Shown here: positions 57,761 to 64,000 of the stretch, in pieces
Layout: each line of letters begins with the position of its first letter
Position numbering within the stretch: the first letter of the stretch is position 1
Assembly (NCBI RefSeq): GCF_003664595.1
Contig: NZ_QXPZ01000031.1
Span: forward strand, 25,298 to 89,297
Source of the DNA: Atopobacter sp. AH10
GTDB lineage: Bacteria > Bacillota > Bacilli > Lactobacillales > Aerococcaceae
DNA length: 64,000 bases
Direction: 5' to 3'
Notes under the pieces: generated by a model
The model's input: the letters and a program-made list of their open reading frames with translations, nothing else
Told to the model about the DNA's origin: nothing
Databases searched by the model: none
Translations under genes and position numbers: made by a program

Positions 57761-58909
57761 ATGAAAAGACCTTTAAAAACACCTGCAGAAAAAAAGATGG
57801 AAGAAAAGAGAAAACAACAAAATAGGGAAAGAGATCTAGCGGGTAAAATTTCTCGATCCATTTTGCGTGTCCTTTTACTTCTGGCGCTCATCTTAGGATT
57901 TGCGGGCTATCGTTATGTCTCTAATGCTTTACAACCCCTTTCCTCATCAAGCGCTAAAAAGGTAGAAGTAGAGATACCTCTTGGTTCTTCGAATCGGCAA
58001 ATTGCTCAAATTTTAGAAGATAAGAAGATTATTCGTAATGCTAAAATTTTTAATCTCTATATGAAAGTCCAAAATGTTGCTGATTTACAAGCAGGCTATT
58101 ATGATTTTTCACCCTCTATGACAGCTAAACAAGTCATTAAGCAATTAGAAAAGCAGGGGAAAGATTCCGCAGAAAAGCAAAAGAAAGTTTTGGTGCGTGA
58201 GGGGGAAAACATTGAGCAAATTGCCAAAGCTATTGATCAAACTGGAGTCTATAAAAAAGAAGATTTCATCCATTTGATGCAAGACGACAACTTTTTATCT
58301 GATTTAGCAAAAGAATATCCTGATCTTTTGTCAGATAGTCTAAAAAGCAAGGACAGTCGCTATAAATTAGAAGGCTATCTCTTCCCAGCGACTTATAACG
58401 TTTTAGCTGGGGAAGATCTAAAAACTTTAGTGAAAAAAATGATAGCTAAAACTGATCAGGTCATGAGTAAATACAAGGAACAAATTGAAGAGGATGAGTT
58501 GAACCTTCATCAAATCATGACCCTAGCTTCTTTGGTAGAAAAAGAAGGGGTAAACTTAGAGGATCGCAAGATGATCGCAGGCGTTTTTCGGAACCGCCTA
58601 GCAAGAGATATGATGTTACAATCCGATATTTCTGTTCTATATGCCTTGAACAAACACAAGGAATTTGTGACACTTAAAGATACAAAAGTAGATTCTCCAT
58701 ATAATCTATATCAACACACTGGTTTAGGGCCAGGACCTTTTAATAGTCCAAGTGAAGCCGCTATTCAGGCAACGCTCAATTATATTAAGAATGATAATCT
58801 TTATTTCCTAGCTAATTTAAAAACAGGGAAAGTCTATTATTCCAAAACATATGAAGAACATCAAAAATTAGTGGAAGAGCATATTAATAAGCCAAAGGAT
58901 GGCCAATAG
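57761..58909 (+). CDS. mltG: Endolytic transglycosylase MltG
   Basis: Cuts nascent glycan strands at the membrane and so sets their length. 382 residues: basic cytoplasmic N-terminus, membrane segment at about 34-52, LysM-like subdomain (VEIPLGSSNRQIAQILEDKKII), then the YceG catalytic domain with LASLVEKEGV (catalytic Glu near 265) and SDISVLYALNKHKEFVT, SPYNLYQHTGLGPGPFNSPS. Start ATG after AGGAGGATTTTTAGTC. Followed by udk and greA as in relatives. Confidence 0.95.
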   Translation: MKRPLKTPAEKKMEEKRKQQNRERDLAGKISRSILRVLLLLALILGFAGYRYVSNALQPLSSSSAKKVEVEIPLGSSNRQIAQILEDKKIIRNAKIFNLYMKVQNVADLQAGYYDFSPSMTAKQVIKQLEKQGKDSAEKQKKVLVREGENIEQIAKAIDQTGVYKKEDFIHLMQDDNFLSDLAKEYPDLLSDSLKSKDSRYKLEGYLFPATYNVLAGEDLKTLVKKMIAKTDQVMSKYKEQIEEDELNLHQIMTLASLVEKEGVNLEDRKMIAGVFRNRLARDMMLQSDISVLYALNKHKEFVTLKDTKVDSPYNLYQHTGLGPGPFNSPSEAAIQATLNYIKNDNLYFLANLKTGKVYYSKTYEEHQKLVEEHINKPKDGQ

Positions 58910-58961
58910 GGTGTTCTTAATGCACTAAGATAATTTATTTTCAGCTAGCAGGAGGAAGCAC

Positions 58962-59594
58962 ATGAGTAAAGCAAGGCCGATTGTTATTGGGGTGACAGGT
59001 GGATCAGGGTCTGGTAAGACTAGCGTTTCTAAGGCGCTTATGGAGAGATTTAAGGGGCATTCGGTCATGTTACTGCAACAAGACTTTTATTACAAAGATC
59101 AGTCGCATTTGACCTTTGAAGAGCGTTTAGAAACAAATTATGATCATCCCCAAGCTTTTGATACGGATTTGTTGATTGATCATCTCAAAAAATTGTTAGC
59201 ATATCAGGCAATTGATAAGCCGGTCTACAATTTTAACGATCATGTGAGAAGTAAAGAAACCATCCATGAAAAACCACGTGATGTGATCATTGTGGAAGGT
59301 ATCATGGTGTTAGAAGAAAAGGCTCTTAGAGATTTGATGGATATCAAGTTGTATGTGGATACTGATGATGATATACGTATTATTCGTCGAATAAAGCGGG
59401 ATATGAAGGAAAGAGGCAGATCCTTAGATTCTATCATCCACCAGTATCTATCAGTGGTCAAACCCATGCATGAACAATTCATCGAACCTATGAAAAAATA
59501 TGCCGATTTAATTATCCCAGAAGGTGGAGAAAATCACGTTGCAATAGATATGATTGCAACGAAGATTGAAAAAATACTAGAGTCCAAAGCTTAA
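58962..59594 (+). CDS. udk: Uridine kinase
   Basis: Phosphorylates uridine and cytidine for salvage. 210 residues with P-loop [13 protein letters not shown] (about 11-23), [11 protein letters not shown] and the nucleoside-binding [12 protein letters not shown] and [16 protein letters not shown] lid. ATG after GCAGGAGGAAGCAC. Confidence 0.97.
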   Translation: MSKARPIVIGVTGGSGSGKTSVSKALMERFKGHSVMLLQQDFYYKDQSHLTFEERLETNYDHPQAFDTDLLIDHLKKLLAYQAIDKPVYNFNDHVRSKETIHEKPRDVIIVEGIMVLEEKALRDLMDIKLYVDTDDDIRIIRRIKRDMKERGRSLDSIIHQYLSVVKPMHEQFIEPMKKYADLIIPEGGENHVAIDMIATKIEKILESKA

Positions 59595-59833
59595 GAAAGA
59601 CTGGTAAAATACGAGACATCTATTTTAGATTAAAATGGTCAAGAAATGGCGAAAATAAGAAGGGAGCATTTGACAAGCCAGATGGATGTGGTCATACGAT
59701 CTCTTTAAGAACAGCTGATAGTAAAGAAATTCTTTTTTGTAAGAAAAAAGAGAGAAAGATATCTGCTTTAAGCTTTAATTTAGAGGGAGCCCTGTTTTCT
59801 TTTCAAGTGTAAAAAGGAAATAGCATTTTATGA

Positions 59834-59862
59834 TTGCAAAATTCTTATTATTCTGCTATTGT
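59834..59862 (+). promoter_or_regulatory. greA promoter
   Basis: TTGCAA, 17-bp spacer ending TGC, TATTGT. About 60 bp before the greA start. The 326-bp gap from udk shows no other feature. Confidence 0.6.
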
Positions 59863-59920
59863 AAGAACGTTATAAAACAAACAGATTCACTTATTACATT
59901 ACTCAAGGAGAATGAGTTGC

Positions 59921-60400
59921 ATGGAAGAAAAAACATACCCAATGACGCGTGAAGGAAAAGAAAAACTTGAAGCGGAATTGGAAGATTTGAAAGTCAATAA
60001 ACGTAAAGAAATTGTTGAACGGATCAAAATCGCTCGTTCTTATGGTGATTTGTCTGAAAACTCAGAATACGAGTCCGCAAAAGATGAACAAGCTTTTGTT
60101 GAAGGTCGTATTTCGACTATTGAAAAAATGATTCGTTTTGCGGTAATCATTGATGACCAACATATTGCTAAAAATGAAGTTTCTTTAGGACGAACTGTTA
60201 CATTTATCGATGAGGAGTTCGGTGAAGAAGAAACTTATATGATTGTTGGTTCTGCAGAATCTGATCCATTAGCTGGGAAGATTTCTAATGATTCACCAAT
60301 TGCCAAGGCTTTGATCGGGCATAAATTAAATGATGTGGTCACCATTAATACGCCTGGTGGGGACATGACCGTGAAGATTACCAAGGTGGAAACTAACTAA
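59921..60400 (+). CDS. greA: Transcription elongation factor GreA
   Basis: Rescues backtracked RNA polymerase by stimulating transcript cleavage. 159 residues: N-terminal coiled coil with the acidic tip [20 protein letters not shown] (catalytic D and E), then the FKBP-like C-terminal domain. Start at 59921, 10 nt after AAGGAG; the ATG at 59912 is too close to it. Confidence 0.97.
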   Translation: MEEKTYPMTREGKEKLEAELEDLKVNKRKEIVERIKIARSYGDLSENSEYESAKDEQAFVEGRISTIEKMIRFAVIIDDQHIAKNEVSLGRTVTFIDEEFGEEETYMIVGSAESDPLAGKISNDSPIAKALIGHKLNDVVTINTPGGDMTVKITKVETN

Positions 60401-60435
60401 TACATCTTAAGTCTGATAGGACTTAGGACTGAAGA

Positions 60436-60463
60436 GACTTGTCTTGTTACAAGTCTTTTTTTT
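60436..60463 (+). terminator. Terminator after greA
   Basis: GACTTGT / ACAAGTC with 6-nt loop, then T8. Confidence 0.85.
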
Positions 60464-60511
60464 ATAATAAGTGTGGAGTCTGATTGACTAATGGAAGGGA
60501 GTGATGAAGAA

Positions 60512-61237
60512 ATGGTATACAAGAGTTGGTTTAAGATTCTTCTGATTTTACAGCTGATTTTAATTTGCATAGCAGGTGCAGAAATTACGCAAGATTTTTA
60601 TCAAATGACCTTATTTTCTATGGGTAGCTTATTTGTTTTACTTGGTGTATTAGTTCGAAAGCATCTGCGCCATAATGTCTTACTAGCTATAGGTTGTTTT
60701 AGTTTAATGATGTCCTTTTTGCTAACTAGTGCAGCCTGGATAAATATCGGCTTAACGATTTTCCTATTGGTTAGTTTCTTAACAGGGAAAGCGAAAATTC
60801 ATAATGAACTTAAACAGCCATTGAGTCAATATGTCAATCTAGAAACGACGATTCCAAGAGAAAAACATGTGTCATATAGCCATAAGTGGTTCGGAGATCA
60901 ACATATAGGGCAAGAGGTTTATGAATGGGATGACATGGTTTTAAATTCCTTTATGGGTGATACGGTCATTGATTTAGGAAAAACTATTTTACGTAATGGA
61001 GATAACTATATTGTCTTAAATAAACTGATAGGGGACACCAAGTTAATTGTCCCACCTGGCATGGGAATTCACTTGAAACATCAAGGTTTGATGGGTGAAG
61101 TGACTTTTATAGAGCATAAGAAAGAATTCCGAAATCATATTTTCCAATATTATAGTGAGGATTTTGACAAAGCAACTAAAAAAATTCATATCATCTCTAC
61201 TCTTGTTTTGGGAGATGTGGAGGTGATAGTGCTGTGA
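60512..61237 (+). CDS. liaF: LiaF-like membrane regulator
   Basis: 241 residues: four membrane segments in the first 100 residues, then a soluble C-terminal DUF2154-type domain with SFMGDTVIDLGKTIL and LIGDTKLIVPPGMGIHLKHQGLMGEVTF, characteristic of LiaF/VraT. LiaF holds the LiaS kinase inactive until the envelope is stressed. The in-frame ATG at 60491 is also possible; 60512 lies 10 nt after GGGAG. Its stop overlaps the liaS start. Confidence 0.9.
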   Translation: MVYKSWFKILLILQLILICIAGAEITQDFYQMTLFSMGSLFVLLGVLVRKHLRHNVLLAIGCFSLMMSFLLTSAAWINIGLTIFLLVSFLTGKAKIHNELKQPLSQYVNLETTIPREKHVSYSHKWFGDQHIGQEVYEWDDMVLNSFMGDTVIDLGKTILRNGDNYIVLNKLIGDTKLIVPPGMGIHLKHQGLMGEVTFIEHKKEFRNHIFQYYSEDFDKATKKIHIISTLVLGDVEVIVL

Positions 61238-62277
61238 TCCGATTAGAACGCTTTTTTAAATACGCCTTAATTGAAGCTATATTTGCTTTTGCCTTGTTTA
61301 GTGCTATTGCTATAATATTCTGGAAACATTTTTTGCCCATACATACGGTTCAAAAGTGGGGAATGATTATCCTCAGTTCTGTTGCCGTGATGGCTTCACT
61401 AGTCCTCATCAATGCCCTAGTTTTGGCTTATATTGATTTACGGATAGAAAAGAATATCTCCGAACGTTTAATGACTTTAAGGAATGGTAATTACCAATCC
61501 GAATTTTATCAAACAAAGCAAGTCACCATTTTTGAGATGCCTTTTTCAGTAGAGGGGTATTCAAAGGCGATTGATGAATTAAAAGATAAATTGTTAAGCC
61601 TAACGGATGAAGTCCAACACATGTCTGCCCAACCTCAATTAGTAGATGGAGAGAGTAAACAAGATATTTTGGAAGGAGAAAGGCATCGAATAGCCAGAGA
61701 ACTTCACGACTCTGTGAGCCAACAATTATTTGCTGCCATGATGCTTTTAGCCACCTTAACAGAAGGGGACTCACTTGATCGAGAAATAGTGCAAGGGCAA
61801 TTACAACGCATTGAAGAGATTGTTAACGAAGCGCAAATCGAAATGCGAGCCTTACTTTTACATCTTCGACCTGTTAAATTGGAGCAACAAAGTTTAAAAG
61901 ATGGTATCATTGGCTTATTAAAAGAATTGTCGAGTAAAGTTAATATAGAAATTTCATGGCAAGTGGAGGATATACATTTACGACCAGGGAATGAAGATGA
62001 TCTCTTTCGCATTGTTCAAGAAATCCTTTCCAATACTTTACGTCATGCACGGGCTAAATGCCTAGAAGTTTACTTGAAAGATTTATCTAGCCAGATTTTT
62101 TTAAGAATGACTGATAATGGGGTGGGATTTGACCCTAGTCATACCAAAAATAAGGGCAATTATGGCTTACAAAATGTGAGAGAACGAGTTGAAGGTATGG
62201 GAGGAAAGTTGTCTATTGTTTCTTTTAAAGGAAAGGGAACAACGATAGATATAAGGATTCCTAAAACGAGCAAATAG
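61234..62277 (+). CDS. liaS: LiaS/VraS-type sensor histidine kinase
   Basis: 347 residues: two N-terminal membrane segments (about 11-30, 44-67) with a very short outside loop (intramembrane-sensing type), HAMP-like linker, HisKA_3 box GERHRIARELHDSVSQQLF with phospho-acceptor H158, and an ATPase domain ending GVGFDP...GNYGLQNVRERVEGMGG. GTG start overlaps the liaF stop by 4 bp. Detects cell-wall antibiotics and membrane damage and signals to LiaR. Confidence 0.94.
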   Translation: MIRLERFFKYALIEAIFAFALFSAIAIIFWKHFLPIHTVQKWGMIILSSVAVMASLVLINALVLAYIDLRIEKNISERLMTLRNGNYQSEFYQTKQVTIFEMPFSVEGYSKAIDELKDKLLSLTDEVQHMSAQPQLVDGESKQDILEGERHRIARELHDSVSQQLFAAMMLLATLTEGDSLDREIVQGQLQRIEEIVNEAQIEMRALLLHLRPVKLEQQSLKDGIIGLLKELSSKVNIEISWQVEDIHLRPGNEDDLFRIVQEILSNTLRHARAKCLEVYLKDLSSQIFLRMTDNGVGFDPSHTKNKGNYGLQNVRERVEGMGGKLSIVSFKGKGTTIDIRIPKTSK

Positions 62278-62291
62278 ATGGAGGTAATAGG

Positions 62292-62927
62292 ATGATACGA
62301 GTGCTATTAGTAGACGATCATGAAATGGTTCGGGTGGGAGTTTCCTCCTATTTAGCGATTCAAAAAGACATAGAAGTCATCGGTGAAGCAGCGGATGGAC
62401 AAGAGGGATATGAAAAAGCTATTGCGCTTAGACCAGATATTATTTTAATGGATCTGGTCATGGAACCAGTGGACGGAATTGAAGCCACTCGTAGGATAAT
62501 GAAGGAATGGCCGGAAGCTAAAATTATTATTGTGACAAGCTTTTTAGACGATGAAAAAGTTTTTCCAGCTCTGGAAGCAGGTGCAAAATCGTATATTCTT
62601 AAAACATCTAAAGCTAATCAAATTGCCGAAGCTATTCGGGAGACTAATGCAGGCAAGACGATTTATGAATCAGAGGTTACTGAAAAAGTGCTCAATCACT
62701 ATAAAGAGCAGTCTAAGCATCATGCTTATGATGATTTAACGAATAGAGAATTAGAGGTGCTTCTTTTAATTGCTAAGGGGAAATCTAATCAAGAAATAGC
62801 TGACGATCTTTTTATTACACTTAAAACAGTAAAAACTCATGTTTCTAACATTTTATCTAAACTAGGAGTAGCGGATAGGACACAAGCGACTATTTACGCT
62901 TTCGAACACCATTTAGTTAAGAAATAA
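62292..62927 (+). CDS. liaR: LiaR/VraR-type response regulator
   Basis: 211 residues, NarL/FixJ family. Receiver domain with acidic pocket DD (8-9), phosphorylation site D54 (ILMDLVMEPVDG), T81-type and K104-type residues, then a LuxR-type helix-turn-helix (NRELEVLLLIAKGKSNQEIADDLFITLKTVKTHVSNIL). ATG after GGAGG. Last gene of the liaFSR operon. In Enterococcus and Streptococcus the orthologue controls daptomycin and bacitracin responses. Confidence 0.95.
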   Translation: MIRVLLVDDHEMVRVGVSSYLAIQKDIEVIGEAADGQEGYEKAIALRPDIILMDLVMEPVDGIEATRRIMKEWPEAKIIIVTSFLDDEKVFPALEAGAKSYILKTSKANQIAEAIRETNAGKTIYESEVTEKVLNHYKEQSKHHAYDDLTNRELEVLLLIAKGKSNQEIADDLFITLKTVKTHVSNILSKLGVADRTQATIYAFEHHLVKK

Positions 62928-63022
62928 AAATATAAATGGTATATCATACATTTTTTATTATAATTTAGCCAAGCTCATTTAAAATAGCATAACTAGTGGA
63001 TTTTTTTAGCAGGGCAATGATA

Positions 63023-63189
63023 TTTGTAGGCTAGAGCTTAACATAGGGATGGAGTATTCTCTAAATATATAGGAGAAATAGTTCTCTTGAACGATTTTAG
63101 CCAGATAGAATGGATGGAGTATTCTCTAAATGTAGTAGGAGAAAGAGCCAATTGAAGAAATTGTCATCTTATTTAGTCTAGCCTACAAA
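63023..63189. repeat. Inverted-repeat-bounded segment with internal direct repeats
   Basis: TTTGTAGGCTAGA (63023-63035) and its exact complement TCTAGCCTACAAA (63177-63189) enclose 141 bp. Inside, GGATGGAGTATTCTCTAAAT occurs at 63047-63066 and 63112-63131. No ORF. It may be a small non-autonomous element, or a folded RNA. Confidence 0.6.
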
Positions 63190-63270
63190 ATGGTGTAAGT
63201 TTTTTAGATAGTGAAAGGATTTTTCTTTTTGAGCCAGCTAAGCTACACAGGCAAAAAAGAGCACTTAGAT

Positions 63271-63554
63271 CTAGATTGCTGTTGATCCTTTCACGTCAAC
63301 TTGTTTGTGATAAAAGTAGTGATGATATAAGGCCAAGGATTCTGTGACTAGTGTTTCTGGATCCTGGGCTTTTTTATAGATTGTTGATAACGCTTGCTAA
63401 TATTAGAGAAGGATGGTAATTGATCGTAAGCGGTCGATATCCAGGTACATCACTTATTATTTCGGGTTATTGATTGATTATAGAAAGTAACTAGAGCTTT
63501 TAGAAAATTAGTCATCTGTTCAACAGCAATGACACCGTTTCGAGCCACGGTATC
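63271..63554 (-). pseudogene. Possible decayed coding fragment, unknown family
   Basis: On the minus strand one frame reads DTVARNGVIAVEQMTNFLKA and on to a TGA, continues past it for about 35 codons, then needs a frameshift to reach a second coding-like stretch (QDPETLVTESLALYHHYFYH) that ends at 63271. The protein-like composition suggests a disrupted gene. No family recognised; it could also be chance. Confidence 0.3.
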
Positions 63555-63579
63555 TCAACTAGCCAGATGTTAATGTCAA

Positions 63580-63619
63580 TTGAAAAAGAGACCACCTTGC
63601 CGTTGAAAAAGGGACCACC
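63580..63619. mobile_element. IS21-like terminal repeat remnant
   Basis: TTGAAAAAGAGACCACC and TTGAAAAAGGGACCACC lie 23 bp apart, preceded by TGTCAA. Repeated GAAAAAG-G-CCACC boxes after a TGTCAA-type start are typical of IS21-family ends. No istA or istB is in the window, so it is a solo or partner end. Confidence 0.4.
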
Positions 63620-63707
63620 CTTTAATTAATTTTACCGGCAGATTTCCAATATTTATAGTTTTGGTGGATTTTAGAATGAACTTATCCGCTCAATTATGAA
63701 AAAAAAG

Positions 63708-63775
63708 ACGCCATGTAAATTTCATGTTAACATTGTAGTTGACGACAAACAATGAAAGGATGAATTTACATGACG
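63708..63775 (+). promoter_or_regulatory. Hairpin covering the start of the IS30 transposase gene
   Basis: ACGCCATGTAAATTTCAT...CATTG (63708-63735) pairs with CAATG...ATGAATTTACATGACGC (63750-63775), with small gaps. The right arm contains the AAAGGATG ribosome site and the ATG, so a read-through transcript would fold and hide them. Confidence 0.6.
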
Positions 63776-64000
63776 CACACCAATAGTAACACATCTCTAT
63801 CGAATAGGAAACATTTAACCTATCAGGATCGGTGTAAAATAGAAGCTTATTGCGAAGAAAAATTATCCTTTAGAGAAATAGCTAGGAGATTGGGCAAACA
63901 CCATTCAACGATCAGTCAAGAGTTCAAACGTGGAACGGTTCGACAAATTAAGCAAGTCGTCAAGTCTTCCTCGGGTAAAACTTATGAGTATGATCAGATG
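63770..64000 (+). CDS. IS30-family transposase (3' end outside window)
   Basis: 77 codons open to the edge of the window: MTHTNSNTSLSNRKHLTYQD, then the N-terminal helix-turn-helix FREIARRLGKHHSTISQEFKRG typical of IS30 transposases. The catalytic DDE domain would follow outside. The ATG is 8 nt after AAAGGA. The left terminal inverted repeat of the element was not identified with certainty; it should lie within 100 bp or so upstream of the hairpin. Confidence 0.85.
   Translation, partial: MTHTNSNTSLSNRKHLTYQDRCKIEAYCEEKLSFREIARRLGKHHSTISQEFKRGTVRQIKQVVKSSSGKTYEYDQM

Overview
The window comes from a low-GC Gram-positive bacterium of the order Lactobacillales. Evidence is the dcw-type division cluster (murG, divIB, ftsA, ftsZ, sepF, yggT, ylmH, divIVA), EzrA, an LPXTG surface protein, ribosomal protein L27 with a cleavable N-terminal extension next to its protease gene prp, a T-box valS, a PyrR-type attenuator on pyrFE, and LiaFSR. 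The IreB-RuvX-DUF1292 set and the mnmA-recD2-alaS order also fit. An Aerococcaceae-like genus is my guess; the sequence alone does not fix the genus. No tRNA, rRNA operon, CRISPR array or prophage was seen.

Layout. 1-7.5 kb: division and wall cluster. 7.6-15.6 kb: FMN reductase, an ornithine carbamoyltransferase, the xpaC-telA pair, an NAD-related stretch (Nudix hydrolase, small tail-anchored protein, nicotinamidase), acpS and rpsD with a pseudoknotted S4-type leader. 16-20.4 kb: ezrA, a cysteine desulfurase and thiI. 20.5-24.7 kb: a repeat-rich SHIRT/KPEP LPXTG adhesin whose signal peptide and body are in different frames across a run of nine A. 24.7-28.5 kb: L,D-transpeptidase, a DUF819 membrane protein and a degenerate FtsK-like protein that has lost Walker A. 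28.8-38 kb: T-box valS, folC, radC, csp, mreCD, rplU-prp-rpmA. 38-50 kb: ytxK-like methylase, ackA, uspA, an SGNH hydrolase, 6S RNA, rarA, a second cysteine desulfurase with DUF1831, a MATE exporter, pyrFE and an MFS transporter. 49.7-60.4 kb: mnmA, recD2, alaS, ireB, ruvX, DUF1292, mltG, udk, greA. 60.5-62.9 kb: liaFSR. 62.9-64 kb: a decaying region with repeats, an IS21-like end and the 5' part of an IS30-family transposase.

Much of the window serves envelope growth and division: septal assembly (FtsA/Z, SepF, EzrA, DivIVA, DivIB), elongation (MreCD), peptidoglycan synthesis and trimming (MurG, MltG, L,D-transpeptidase) and envelope stress sensing (LiaFSR). The rest is mainly translation and RNA modification (ValS, AlaS, S4, L21, L27, ThiI, MnmA with sulfur donors) and nucleotide supply. 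The most unusual items are the A9 frameshift in the adhesin, the Walker A-less FtsK-like protein, the S4 leader pseudoknot, several tandem duplications in intergenic DNA (one copying the 3' end and stop codon of a cysteine desulfurase gene), and the remnant-rich right edge.
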